DNA from: Gelatiniphilus marinus
GTDB taxonomy: Bacteria; Bacteroidota; Bacteroidia; Flavobacteriales; Flavobacteriaceae
Strand: one strand, 5' to 3'
DNA length: 64,000 nt
Assembly: GCF_042678305.1 (NCBI RefSeq)
Contig: NZ_JBHUDT010000001.1
Both the position numbers and the translations under genes were made by a program. The notes beneath the pieces were generated by a model. That model saw only the letters and a program-made list of their open reading frames with translations, was not told the DNA's origin and ran no database searches. Positions 1 to 8,257 of this stretch are shown here, piece after piece (position 1 is the stretch's first letter; the number at the start of each line of letters is the position of its first letter).

Positions 1-551
1 GGTAAATCTTTTGTAAACTTGATAAAATCGATGATTTCGTTATCATTAATTCCTTTCATTAAAACCGCATTCAATTTAACCTTAAAACCTTCTTTTATCA
101 ATAATAAAATATTGTTGTAAACTTTTTTAAATTCATTACGGCGTGTTATGTGTTTAAACTTTTCTTCATTTAAAGAATCTAAACTCACGTTGATGTTTTT
201 TACACCATTAAGCTTCAACACATCAATAAACTTATCGATAATAACGGCGTTTGAAGTGATAGACAATTCCACAGGGAGTGTTGCCAATTTCTCTAAAATA
301 ATAGGGATGTCTTTTCTAATAAAAGGTTCGCCACCCGTTAATCTAATTTTTGTAACCCCATGTTTCACAAAGGTTTTTGCGATGTCGTAAATCTCTTCGT
401 AAGTCATTAAATGACTTTTAGGCGATAGTTGTACGCCTTCTTCGGGCATGCAATACGAACAGCGTAAATTGCAGCGTTCAATTAGCGAAATACGTAAATA
501 GGTGTGGTCTCTACCGTGTAAATCTTGTAATATATTTTTATTAGTGTCCAT
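1..551 (-). CDS. moaA: GTP 3',8-cyclase MoaA (3' end cut by window edge)
   Basis: Radical-SAM enzyme that begins molybdopterin synthesis by rearranging GTP to 3',8-cyclo-dihydro-GTP. Reading from the ATG at 551, the protein shows the radical-SAM cysteine motif CNLRCSYC at residues 27-34, followed by MPEEG and later the SAM-binding GGEP motif (RLTGGEPFIRKD). About 183 residues are present. The family is usually about 330, so the C-terminal part with the second Fe-S cluster lies outside the window. It is the last visible gene of the molybdenum cofactor operon, 27 bp after moaCB. The identification is firm; only completeness is unknown. Confidence 0.95.
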   Translation of the reverse strand, partial: MDTNKNILQDLHGRDHTYLRISLIERCNLRCSYCMPEEGVQLSPKSHLMTYEEIYDIAKTFVKHGVTKIRLTGGEPFIRKDIPIILEKLATLPVELSITSNAVIIDKFIDVLKLNGVKNINVSLDSLNEEKFKHITRRNEFKKVYNNILLLIKEGFKVKLNAVLMKGINDNEIIDFIKFTKDL

Positions 552-578
552 TTTTACCTATTCATTTTTCATTATAAA

Positions 579-1490
579 TTAATCGTGTCTTGCACCTTTC
601 AAAATCCCAAATACATGTAAAACCGACGGGAAAATAGCATCCATAGATTCCTTTGCACCGTTGGTTGAACCCGGTAAAGCGAGTACCAGCGTATTGTTTA
701 TGGTGCCCGCCACACTTCTTGATAACATGGCGTATGGCATGCGGTTTTGGCCGTAATTTCTAATGGCTTCTTCAATGCCTAAAATGCGTCTGTCCAACAA
801 AGGTATTAAGGCTTCGGGCGTTACATCGCGTGCCGACAATCCGGTGCCGCCCGTGTAAATAATCAAATTTACCCCCAGATTTTCATAATGTTTTGCTTTG
901 GTTTGAATGAGGTCTTTTTCGTCTGGAATAATGATATAATCTTCAATCTTAACATCGCAAGCTTTCAACTTTTCAATAATGGCTTTTCCGGCTTTATCTT
1001 CTTTTTGACCATTGGAAATAGAATCCGAACACACAATAACAGCAGCGTTTAACGGTGTTGTAAATCGGTTTTTATAACTGGATTTGCCGCCTTTTTTCTT
1101 CAATAATTTTATGGCGTGTATCTCGATGCCTTTATCGATGGGTTTCAGCATATCGTACATGTTCAATGCCACAACGCTGGCACCATGCATGGCTTCAACT
1201 TCAACACCAGTTTTATATATGGTTTTAATGGTGCAGGTTACGATTATTTCTAAGTCGTTAATTTCAAAATCAATTCCAGTGTGTTCAATGGGCAGCGGAT
1301 GGCAATCGGGTAAAATATCGGGTGTTTTTTTTACGCCCAACAATCCCGCAGCTTTGCTCATGGCAAATACATTGCCTTTTGGTACGGTGTCGTTTTTAAT
1401 GGCTTCAATAGTGTCTGGTTTGCTCACTTTTACAATGGCTTGAGCGGTTGCTATTCGTAATGTTGTATTTTTATGTGTAATATCTACCAT
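579..1490 (-). CDS. moaCB: Bifunctional MoaC-MoaB fusion (molybdopterin synthesis)
   Basis: A 303-aa fusion. Residues about 1-150 are MoaC (cyclic pyranopterin monophosphate synthase), with the conserved stretch MHGASVVALNMYDMLK. Residues about 155-303 are a MoaB/MogA-type molybdopterin-binding domain with GGTGLSARDVTPEA. It therefore combines cPMP formation with a later molybdopterin adenylylation-type step. The start is taken at ATG 1490 (MVDITHKN), because the longer reading to 1589 adds a 33-residue tail that overlaps the neighbouring ORF and has no MoaC homology. MoaC/MoaB fusions are known in Bacteroidota. It lies between the unknown 102-aa ORF and moaA. Confidence 0.92.
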   Translation of the reverse strand: MVDITHKNTTLRIATAQAIVKVSKPDTIEAIKNDTVPKGNVFAMSKAAGLLGVKKTPDILPDCHPLPIEHTGIDFEINDLEIIVTCTIKTIYKTGVEVEAMHGASVVALNMYDMLKPIDKGIEIHAIKLLKKKGGKSSYKNRFTTPLNAAVIVCSDSISNGQKEDKAGKAIIEKLKACDVKIEDYIIIPDEKDLIQTKAKHYENLGVNLIIYTGGTGLSARDVTPEALIPLLDRRILGIEEAIRNYGQNRMPYAMLSRSVAGTINNTLVLALPGSTNGAKESMDAIFPSVLHVFGILKGARHD

Positions 1491-1506
1491 TTTATTGTTT
1501 GGTTTT

Positions 1507-1815
1507 TTATTTTGGATTATTAATAACAATACTTTGGGCACTTTCACATTCCCATTTTCTAATAATTTTAATGTTATTTCTTTTTCCAAATTCTACTACT
1601 AAATTCCAATCAGAAGTCATGTCTACCAAAATATCTTCATTTTTAGTTTTAAAAATCAAATCAATTGAATTAGTGTTTTTGCCTAATACAGAATCACAAA
1701 TCTCATAGATTGCAGAAGTATTAATTATTTGGTCTCGATTTGTATTTTTTTTGATGCCAAATATTAACGTGTTCTTTTTAATTTCTTTTAAATGAAGTCT
1801 ATTAGAATTAAACAT
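1507..1815 (-). CDS. Hypothetical 102-aa protein inside the Mo-cofactor operon
   Basis: I do not recognise this protein. It is a 102-residue, Lys/Asn/Ile-rich soluble ORF with an ATG start, no signal peptide and no membrane segment. The middle contains an alternating hydrophobic/charged strand pattern (SIDLIFKTKNEDILVDMTSD). It sits in the same orientation between moaE (35 bp upstream) and moaCB (16 bp downstream), so it is probably cotranscribed with them. It is more AT-rich than its neighbours, which suggests an insertion into the operon. It could be an accessory factor or simply a passenger. It may not be translated. Confidence 0.5.
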   Translation of the reverse strand: MFNSNRLHLKEIKKNTLIFGIKKNTNRDQIINTSAIYEICDSVLGKNTNSIDLIFKTKNEDILVDMTSDWNLVVEFGKRNNIKIIRKWECESAQSIVINNPK

Positions 1816-1849
1816 TTATAATTTTTTAGATTAGAAAAATAGAGACTTT

Positions 1850-2293
1850 TTAAGTGTTAATTTTCCATTGATGCGATTCGTCTTCAAAAATTTCTTTTCC
1901 AAAAACGGGAACGTCGGCTTTTATGGCTTCAACAATATATTCTAAAGCTTCAAAAACTATTTTTCGTTTTGGTGATGATACAAAAACAAACAAGCAAATT
2001 TCGCCTGCTTTTACCTTGCCCAAACTGTGGTAAATATGCATACACGTTAGTTCGAATTTATCGAAAGTGGCTTCGCGAATGTCGTGGAATTTTTGATTTG
2101 CCATATCCTCGTAAGCTGTATATTCAATTGCCGAAACGGTTTTATCGTTTATAACATCAGCGCGGACTTGACCTAAGAAAATATTGTGTGCGCCAATGCT
2201 GGTTTTGGTTTGGTGTTTGGCGATGGAATCTCCTATAAATTCTGAGGAAATCGCACCCTGTTTAAATACGCTTTTGGGTTTTTTATCTTTCAT
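1850..2293 (-). CDS. moaE: Molybdopterin synthase catalytic subunit MoaE
   Basis: A 147-aa MoaE protein, the catalytic large subunit of molybdopterin synthase. It transfers sulfur from the thiocarboxylated C-terminus of MoaD to cPMP. Recognisable features are the N-terminal GAHNIFLGQVRAD region, the SSPKRK segment and the C-terminal KADVPVFGKEIF, which carries the conserved active-site lysines. The length fits the family. Its ATG shares one base (2293) with the last base of the upstream moeB stop codon, indicating translational coupling. MoaD is encoded two genes upstream in the same operon. Confidence 0.93.
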   Translation of the reverse strand: MKDKKPKSVFKQGAISSEFIGDSIAKHQTKTSIGAHNIFLGQVRADVINDKTVSAIEYTAYEDMANQKFHDIREATFDKFELTCMHIYHSLGKVKAGEICLFVFVSSPKRKIVFEALEYIVEAIKADVPVFGKEIFEDESHQWKINT

Positions 2294-3381
2294 TATAATG
2301 AAATTTTATGTTGTTCTTTTATATGTTTAATTATATCGAAAGCACCTTCTTTCAAACTAAAACAGTTTTCAATTTTTAATGCTTTTAAAATAGAAACTGC
2401 TTTTTTACTGCGGATTCCCGATTGACAAAACAGATACTTTTCTTTTTTCAAATCGATTTTATCTATGTTGTTTTTTAGTGCGCTCAACGGCATGTATGTT
2501 ACTTCTAAATTTTCAACTTTTGGTTGTTCGTTTGCTTCCCTAACATCGATAAATTGAATGTTTTCTTTGGATAAAATGGAGGTGATTGAAACTTCTTCAA
2601 CTTCAATTTTACAATTAAAATCCATTTCCTTTTTATGAAAATTTTCTTTGTTGTTTAAAACCGAATTGATACTTTTTTCGTTTCGATTGATTTTTAAGAT
2701 GGATGTTTTTGATGTTTGTGCATTATAGCACAACAATTTTCCTGAAAGTACGTCGCCCAGATTTAAAATGATTTTTAAAACTTCGTTGGCTTCCATACTG
2801 CCGATAATTCCGGGAAGAACACCTAAAACGCCAATTTCCGAACAATTTGGAACTGCATCTTTTTTAGGCGGATTTGGAAACAGGCAACGGTAACTTGGTC
2901 CGTTGTTGTAATTAAAAACAGAAACCTGCCCTTCAAATTTATAAATAGCACCAAAAACTAAAGGTTTATTGGTAATTATACACGCATCATTTACTAAATA
3001 ACGGGTTTCAAAATTATCGGTGCCATCAACAATAATGTCGTATTGATTAAATAGGTTAATGGCATTTTGATGTGTTAATTTTTCCGCGTACGAGATGATT
3101 GAAATACTATCATTTAAATCTTCCAAACGTTGTTTTGCAACCATGGCTTTGTTTTTGCCTAAAGATGATTTGCCGAATAAAACCTGACGTTGCAGGTTGG
3201 ATAATTCAACCACATCAAAATCTATAATACCAATGGTGCCCACACCCGCAGCGGTTAAATACTGCAGCACCGGGCAGCCCAAACCACCAGCACCAATTAC
3301 CAATACCTTGGCATTGGAAATTTTGTTTTGACCGGTTTGACCGATTTCGGATAAAATAATATGTCTGTTGTATCTACTCAT
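2293..3381 (-). CDS. moeB: MoeB/ThiF adenylyltransferase with C-terminal rhodanese domain
   Basis: A 362-aa protein that adenylates the C-terminal glycine of MoaD so it can be thiocarboxylated. The nucleotide-binding loop VIGAGGLGCP is at about residues 28-37, followed by the arginine-containing LSNLQRQVLFG and the IVDGTDNFETRYLVND segment. The last ~100 residues form a rhodanese domain (FIDVREANEQ) with a putative active-site cysteine in YLFCQSGIRS, suggesting that it also supplies sulfur. The zinc-binding CxxC pair found in E. coli MoeB after the adenylation domain is not apparent. It starts immediately after moaD. Confidence 0.92.
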   Translation of the reverse strand: MSRYNRHIILSEIGQTGQNKISNAKVLVIGAGGLGCPVLQYLTAAGVGTIGIIDFDVVELSNLQRQVLFGKSSLGKNKAMVAKQRLEDLNDSISIISYAEKLTHQNAINLFNQYDIIVDGTDNFETRYLVNDACIITNKPLVFGAIYKFEGQVSVFNYNNGPSYRCLFPNPPKKDAVPNCSEIGVLGVLPGIIGSMEANEVLKIILNLGDVLSGKLLCYNAQTSKTSILKINRNEKSINSVLNNKENFHKKEMDFNCKIEVEEVSITSILSKENIQFIDVREANEQPKVENLEVTYMPLSALKNNIDKIDLKKEKYLFCQSGIRSKKAVSILKALKIENCFSLKEGAFDIIKHIKEQHKISL

Positions 3382-3383
3382 AA

Positions 3384-3617
3384 TCAGCCTCCTGCAAAAG
3401 GCGGTAATAAAGCGATTTCGGTTCCTGTAATTTCGGTTTCAACGGAAACCAATTCTTGATTGTGCGCCACTTGAAAATCCTTGTTTTTTAATGCCTTATA
3501 TTTTGAGTAAAGTACATTTAAAAGCTCTGAAATAAGTTGTCCCGAAAACTCCAAAGATTCTTCTTCTTTTTGGGTAACTTCGGCTATTTGTCCGAAATAT
3601 TTAATGGTTAAATGCAT
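3384..3617 (-). CDS. moaD: Molybdopterin synthase sulfur carrier subunit MoaD
   Basis: A ubiquitin-fold sulfur carrier of 77 aa ending in the diagnostic Gly-Gly (LLPPFAGG). The terminal glycine is adenylated by MoeB and thiocarboxylated before sulfur transfer in the MoaE complex. The ATG at 3617 (MHLTIKYFG) is preferred over an in-frame TTG two codons upstream. The start lies inside the end of mobA (17-bp overlap) and the stop is 2 bp before moeB, so the order mobA-moaD-moeB is tightly coupled. Confidence 0.93.
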   Translation of the reverse strand: MHLTIKYFGQIAEVTQKEEESLEFSGQLISELLNVLYSKYKALKNKDFQVAHNQELVSVETEITGTEIALLPPFAGG

Positions 3618-4185
3618 TTTCAATTTGTTTTAATTCTTCTTTTGTATTCACGTTCATGGTAGAAAATTCATGCGCTTTTTCTAGTCTGATGGTTTTAGAT
3701 TTGCAGGCTTTTACGGCCACTCGCAAACGCCGTTCGTCTTTCTGTAAAAACCCATTAAATGTGTCTTTAATGTGCCGTTTATATAAAGCAATCAACGGCA
3801 TTGTTTTTCCATGGTTTTCAATTTGAATGATTTCAGAATTATCATCGACAACTTCAATTAATTTTTTTAGAACTTCGGAAGAAATCAGCGGAATATCGCA
3901 ACTCAAAATCAAATTGTAATCGGTTGATGAAGCTTCTAATCCAGAGTAAATCCCCGCCATTGGACCTGCGTTTTTTTTGATGTCGTTTACGCGTTTCAAT
4001 CCGAATACATCATAATTTGAATTATCTGAAACTATCATGATTTCAGAAACCAAAGGTTTTAAGGCCTGAATGCTATATTGAATAAATGGTTTGTTATCCA
4101 GCATTAAAAACCCTTTGTCCGTTCCCATTCGCGAGCTTTTTCCGCCTGCTAAAATAATTCCTGTTATGTCTTTTTTGTTTATCAT
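3601..4185 (-). CDS. mobA: Molybdenum cofactor guanylyltransferase MobA
   Basis: A nucleotidyltransferase that attaches GMP to molybdopterin. The N-terminal signature GIILAGGKSSRMGTDKG is at about residues 8-24, followed by the NDIKKNAGPMAGIYSGLEAS segment and the metal-binding region LSCDIPLISSEVL. The start is placed at ATG 4185 (MINKKDITG), one base beyond the stop of the TSUP gene. A longer reading from 4215 would run back into that gene. The 194-aa length is normal. Presence of mobA implies that a bis-MGD enzyme such as a nitrate reductase is encoded elsewhere. Confidence 0.93.
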   Translation of the reverse strand: MINKKDITGIILAGGKSSRMGTDKGFLMLDNKPFIQYSIQALKPLVSEIMIVSDNSNYDVFGLKRVNDIKKNAGPMAGIYSGLEASSTDYNLILSCDIPLISSEVLKKLIEVVDDNSEIIQIENHGKTMPLIALYKRHIKDTFNGFLQKDERRLRVAVKACKSKTIRLEKAHEFSTMNVNTKEELKQIENAFNH

Positions 4186-4186
4186 T

Positions 4187-4927
4187 TTATGCGAAAAATA
4201 ATTTAGCGCTTGCAATTACGAGAACAAAAGCCAAAATATATCGAAGCTTTTGATTGTTGATTTTTTTACTGCCATAGTAACCGCCCAAAACACCACCAAT
4301 AAGTGCAATGCCCACTAATAAAAACGATTCTTTTTCTAAAGTTACGCCGCTACTTAATTGCCCGATAAGTCCGGAAGCGGAATTTACCCAAATAAACAAA
4401 GCCGAAACTGCGGCGGCCTCCTTCATTTTGCCCCAATGTAAAAGCAAAATTATGGGCGTTAAAATAATGCCTCCGCCAATACCGATAAGTCCCGAAAAGA
4501 AACCAATGATGGCACCAACTACCAACCCTTGCCATAGTTTAATATCTTTAATGTTGTTGCTTTCTTTTCTGAAAACATTCAACATTTTTAAAATGGCAAA
4601 CACCAATAAAATTGCTAATATTTTTTTGTAAAGTGTAGCATCAACTTCAATCGTGCCTCCCAAAAAAGCCAATGGAATTGAGGTTATGGCGAACGATAAA
4701 AACAGCTTTCTGTTAAAATAGCCTTCCTTATAATAATAGTAAAATGAAATACCGGCAACGAATAAATTGAGCAATAGGGCAGTGGGTTTCATGGTTTCCG
4801 GGGCAAACGAAAACAGTGCCATTAAAGCCAAATAACCGCTTGCGCCACCGTGACCAACGCTAGCGTAAAGGAACGATACGATGGGAAGTATTAAAAGGAA
4901 AATATATATGTTTTCGGTTTGTAACAT
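4187..4927 (-). CDS. TSUP/TauE-SafE family membrane exporter
   Basis: A 246-aa integral membrane protein with about eight hydrophobic segments and the glycine-rich repeats typical of the sulfite exporter TauE/SafE family, an early SVGHGGASGY and a second GLIGIGGGIILTP half-repeat. TSUP proteins move sulfite, sulfonates or other small sulfur or oxyanion compounds. Its position inside the molybdenum cofactor operon, 1 bp before mobA, suggests a sulfur-compound or anion role linked to molybdoenzymes, but the substrate cannot be read from sequence. Confidence 0.85.
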   Translation of the reverse strand: MLQTENIYIFLLILPIVSFLYASVGHGGASGYLALMALFSFAPETMKPTALLLNLFVAGISFYYYYKEGYFNRKLFLSFAITSIPLAFLGGTIEVDATLYKKILAILLVFAILKMLNVFRKESNNIKDIKLWQGLVVGAIIGFFSGLIGIGGGIILTPIILLLHWGKMKEAAAVSALFIWVNSASGLIGQLSSGVTLEKESFLLVGIALIGGVLGGYYGSKKINNQKLRYILAFVLVIASAKLFFA

Positions 4928-4930
4928 AAA

Positions 4931-5064
4931 GAAGTGCCTAAAGTTATAAGTGTCTAAAGTATTTAAAGTTATGAATGGTTAAAATTTTATGTTTCATAGT
5001 TGTTAGATTATTGGTATTTGTATTAAACTTTAAGTACTTAAAACTTTAGCACACTTTAAGTACT
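4931..5064. repeat. Imperfect inverted repeat in the Mo-cofactor operon
   Basis: The 143-bp gap between the ModE-like gene and the TSUP gene contains two arms, 4931-4970 and 5024-5064, built from units of the form AAGTnnnTAAAGT. The second arm is the reverse complement of the first with several mismatches. The transcript could fold into a long hairpin around a ~53-nt AT-rich loop. It looks like a dispersed flavobacterial intergenic element rather than a simple terminator, since no clean U-tract follows. Confidence 0.6.
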
Positions 5065-5070
5065 CTCTAA

Positions 5071-5409
5071 TCATAATTCTTTTATTTTTTCGAGTTGCGT
5101 GTCTAAAAATTCCCAGCAGTTTTTATTGATGTTGTCAAAGGCGTTAACCAAAGTTTTTCCGTAATCGGTAAGTTCTGCACCGCCGCCGCCTTTTCCGCCA
5201 ATGCTATTTATGGTTACTGGTTGTTTAGCTGATTTGTTAACCGAATCAATAAGACCCCAAGCTTTTTTATAGGATATATTTAAAGATTTTGCAGCTTTTG
5301 AAAGCGACCCCGTTTCATCGATGGCTTTAAGTAATTGCACGCGCCCTTCGCCTAAAAACACTTTGTTTTTTGATTCGATCCAGATTCTGCTTTTAATACT
5401 ATAACTCAT
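5071..5409 (-). CDS. ModE-like winged HTH regulator (molybdate-responsive type, DNA-binding domain only)
   Basis: A 112-aa protein with the ModE/LysR-type N-terminal winged helix-turn-helix: GRVQLLKAIDETGSLSKAA, then SLNISYKKAWGLID, then the wing GGKGGGGAELTDYGK. It lacks the molybdate-binding MOP domains of full-length ModE, as do many short ModE-type proteins. It starts 2 bp after the moeA stop and is probably cotranscribed with it. A likely role is control of molybdate or molybdoenzyme genes; the inducer-sensing mechanism is unclear. Confidence 0.85.
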   Translation of the reverse strand: MSYSIKSRIWIESKNKVFLGEGRVQLLKAIDETGSLSKAAKSLNISYKKAWGLIDSVNKSAKQPVTINSIGGKGGGGAELTDYGKTLVNAFDNINKNCWEFLDTQLEKIKEL

Positions 5410-5411
5410 AT

Positions 5412-6590
5412 TTATACGGGTAATAAAATGGTTTCAACGGTATCGTTCATATTAATTTTGGTAACCTCTTCTGAAGCAAAAACCAATGCATTCGACACGG
5501 CAAACGTGTGTTGCATGGCAGAACTTTGGCCTTCTAAAATTTCAACTTTTCCATCGTTATAAACCGCTTTTAGAAATTGAGGACGGTCGCCTTTTTTGTT
5601 AAAATCTGAAATGGATTTTGCCTTTATTCGAGGCAATTCAGCGGCATCCCGATTCATCATATTTTGTAAGGCGATAAAGACATAAACATAAAAACAAGTA
5701 AGTGCCGCTGCGGGATTTCCGGGTAGGGCGAAAATGCTTGTGTCCTCTTTTTTTCCGAAGAACAAAGGCTTACCGGGTTTCTGATTTACTTTATAAAAGA
5801 TTTCTTTTACTTGTAATTTCTTTAACGCCTTTCCAACAAAATCGTAATCGCCCACCGAAATACCTCCGGTTATTAGTACTAAATCGTGGTCATTTATAAC
5901 GGTGTTTAGTTTTGTTACCGTTTTTTCATAATCATCTGCAACTTTATGAATGTTAACATCGTAAAATTTTAAGCTGTAAAGTGCCGCGAGCAACATTTTG
6001 GAATTGCTTTCGTAAATTTTCCCGAAGGGTAAATCTTGTACGGCCTCAATCAATTCGTTTCCTGTGGCAATAATAGCGATCGAAGGTTTTTTAAATACCG
6101 AAACGTTTTTAATGCCTAACGAACTTAAGTATCCAATGGCTGCAGGTGTTAATTTGGTGCCCTTTTTTAAAGCTAAATCGCCTGTTTTTACTTGTTCGCC
6201 TAAAGGGCGGATATTGTGCTCTTTGTTTATGCGATGTTCAATCACAATCTTATTGTCAACAACCTTCACTTTTTCCTGCATCATTACCGCATCTGCCGTA
6301 TTGGGGACTGCTGCGCCCGTAAAAATCCTTACGGCTTCCCCTTTTTTTAAAATGGGTTGATGCGCATCGCCCGCTTTTACTTCATCAATTAAATTATATG
6401 TTAAATCGTCATGCAAGCATAAGGCATAACCATCCATAGCCGATTGCCTAAAAGGGGGCATGTTTATTGGTGAATATAGGTCTTCATATAAAAAATATCC
6501 ACCAGCTTTTTCAATGGTTTTTGTGGTTTTTAATAAAAGTGGTTTTACGCTGTTTTTTAGTAATTGAATAGCTGTATCTATCGAAATCAT
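5412..6590 (-). CDS. moeA: Molybdopterin molybdenumtransferase MoeA
   Basis: A 392-aa enzyme that inserts molybdate into adenylated molybdopterin. The N-terminal MPPFRQSAMDGYAL and FTGAAVPNTADAVMMQE motifs, the central MoCF-binding GGISVGDYDFVGKAL and the KPGKPLFFG / ALPGNPAA stretch are all present, and the length is normal. It is the first gene of the minus-strand molybdenum cofactor operon and is divergent from yifB. A TAnnTTTG -7 box lies 22 bp upstream. Confidence 0.95.
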   Translation of the reverse strand: MISIDTAIQLLKNSVKPLLLKTTKTIEKAGGYFLYEDLYSPINMPPFRQSAMDGYALCLHDDLTYNLIDEVKAGDAHQPILKKGEAVRIFTGAAVPNTADAVMMQEKVKVVDNKIVIEHRINKEHNIRPLGEQVKTGDLALKKGTKLTPAAIGYLSSLGIKNVSVFKKPSIAIIATGNELIEAVQDLPFGKIYESNSKMLLAALYSLKFYDVNIHKVADDYEKTVTKLNTVINDHDLVLITGGISVGDYDFVGKALKKLQVKEIFYKVNQKPGKPLFFGKKEDTSIFALPGNPAAALTCFYVYVFIALQNMMNRDAAELPRIKAKSISDFNKKGDRPQFLKAVYNDGKVEILEGQSSAMQHTFAVSNALVFASEEVTKINMNDTVETILLPV

Positions 6591-6612
6591 TTTAATTATC
6601 GTTATGTATTAA

Positions 6613-6620
6613 CAAATATA
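6613..6620 (-). promoter_or_regulatory. Candidate -7 box for the moeA operon
   Basis: The minus strand reads TATATTTG here, matching the Bacteroidota -7 consensus TAnnTTTG, 22 bp before the moeA ATG. No clear TTG -33 box is seen at the usual spacing, so only the -7 element is supported. Confidence 0.4.
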
Positions 6621-6721
6621 ACGGATTATTTTAAATTGATTATGAGTGTTTTAGCGTATTGAGCAATTAAATATTAAAAAATCAAAATACATTTCTTACA
6701 TTTAAGGAGTAAAATAATACT

Positions 6722-8257
6722 ATGCTAAAAAAAGTTTTTGGTAGTGCCGTTTTTGGCGTAGAAGCTACCACTATTACAGTAGAGGTTAACGTAGATAAAG
6801 GTGTGGGCTACCATCTTGTGGGTTTGCCCGATAATGCCATAAAAGAAAGCAATTTTAGAATTGCCGCAGCGCTACAGAATAATGGTTACAGAATCCCTGG
6901 CAAAAAGATAATTATTAATATGTCGCCTGCCGATTTACGAAAGGAGGGAAGTGCGTACGATTTAACTTTAGCCATCGGGATTTTGGCATCTACAGACCAA
7001 ATTAAAGCCCAAGATTTAGAAAAATATTTGATTATGGGCGAGTTGTCGCTCGATGGAAGCCTGCAACCCATAAAAGGCGCATTACCCATCGCTGTTAAAG
7101 CCAGGGAAGAAGGCTTTAAAGGATTTATTCTGCCAAAACAAAACGCTAAAGAAGCGGCCATTGTGGATAATTTGGAGGTTTATGGCGTTGAAAATATTGA
7201 ACAAGTCATCAATTATTTTGATAAAGGCGAACCCTTAGAACAAACCATAATCGACACTCGAAAAGAATTTGAAAAAAGTTTAGATTTTCCAGAGTTTGAT
7301 TTTTCTGATGTAAAAGGACAAGAAAGCATAAAGCGTTGTATGGAAATTGCAGCGGCTGGCGGGCATAACATTATTTTAATTGGGCCTCCGGGTGCAGGGA
7401 AAACCATGTTGGCAAAACGTTTACCTAGTATTTTACCACCAATGACTTTGCACGAGGCCTTGGAAACCACCAAAATACACTCGGTGGTTGGCCGTGTAAA
7501 AGATACCGGTTTAATGGCGCAGCGGCCGTTTCGCAGTCCGCACCACACCATATCCAACGTGGCACTTGTTGGCGGTGGTAGTTTTCCGCAACCGGGTGAG
7601 ATTTCTTTATCGCACAACGGCGTGTTGTTTTTAGACGAATTACCGGAATTTAAACGTGATGTTTTAGAAGTACTGCGCCAACCGCTGGAGGATAGGGAAG
7701 TTACCATTTCACGCGCTAAATTTACGGTAACCTATCCGTCGTCGTTTATGCTAGTGGCAAGTATGAACCCAAGCCCCGGAGGTTATTTTAATGATCCAGA
7801 TGCACCGGTAACCTCAAGTCCTGCTGAAATGCAACGGTATTTGGGCAAAATCTCTGGACCATTGTTGGATCGTATCGACATACATATTGAAGTAACGCCC
7901 GTACCTTTTGAAAAACTAAGTGATGACAGAAAAGGTGAAACCTCGGTTGATATACGTAAGCGTGTTACCAAAGCCAGAGCGATACAAACATTACGTTTTG
8001 CCGATTCGGATTCGGTTCATTATAATGCCCAAATGAATACAAAGCAAATTCGAAAATATTGTAAGCTGGATGAAGCTTCGAAACAACTCTTAAAAACCGC
8101 AATGGAACGACTGAATTTGTCAGCTCGAGCGTATGATAGAATTTTGAAGGTTTCAAGAACCATTGCAGATTTAGAAGCTGTTGATGAAGTAAATGGCTCG
8201 CATATTAGTGAAGCCATTCAATATAGAAGCTTAGATAGAGAAGGATGGTTGGGTTAA
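6722..8257 (+). CDS. comM: YifB/ComM family Mg-chelatase-like AAA+ ATPase
   Basis: A 511-aa protein of the YifB/ComM family, a hexameric helicase that promotes branch migration during homologous recombination and natural transformation. The N-terminal ~170 residues form a Lon-S5-like domain (VGLPDNAIKESNFRIAAAL, INMSPADLRKEGSAYDL). The AAA+ core has Walker A GPPGAGKTMLAKR and Walker B LFLDELPEF, with HHTISNVALVGGG between them. The C-terminal Mg-chelatase-type helical domain ends with EAIQYRSLDR. The start ATG at 6722 gives the usual length. Its stop overlaps that of the convergent methyltransferase gene by four bases. Confidence 0.93.
   Translation: MLKKVFGSAVFGVEATTITVEVNVDKGVGYHLVGLPDNAIKESNFRIAAALQNNGYRIPGKKIIINMSPADLRKEGSAYDLTLAIGILASTDQIKAQDLEKYLIMGELSLDGSLQPIKGALPIAVKAREEGFKGFILPKQNAKEAAIVDNLEVYGVENIEQVINYFDKGEPLEQTIIDTRKEFEKSLDFPEFDFSDVKGQESIKRCMEIAAAGGHNIILIGPPGAGKTMLAKRLPSILPPMTLHEALETTKIHSVVGRVKDTGLMAQRPFRSPHHTISNVALVGGGSFPQPGEISLSHNGVLFLDELPEFKRDVLEVLRQPLEDREVTISRAKFTVTYPSSFMLVASMNPSPGGYFNDPDAPVTSSPAEMQRYLGKISGPLLDRIDIHIEVTPVPFEKLSDDRKGETSVDIRKRVTKARAIQTLRFADSDSVHYNAQMNTKQIRKYCKLDEASKQLLKTAMERLNLSARAYDRILKVSRTIADLEAVDEVNGSHISEAIQYRSLDREGWLG

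Noticed and set aside
148..390. 80-aa plus-strand ORF at the left edge
   Set aside because: Antisense to moaA, whose radical-SAM motifs are certain.
4928..6721. Moco (molybdenum cofactor) riboswitch upstream of the moa/moe genes
   Set aside because: The leader before moeA is only tens of bases long and AT-rich, with no room for the known structure.
7213..7707. 164-aa minus-strand ORF inside comM
   Set aside because: Complete overlap with the AAA+ core of comM; a shadow of codon composition.
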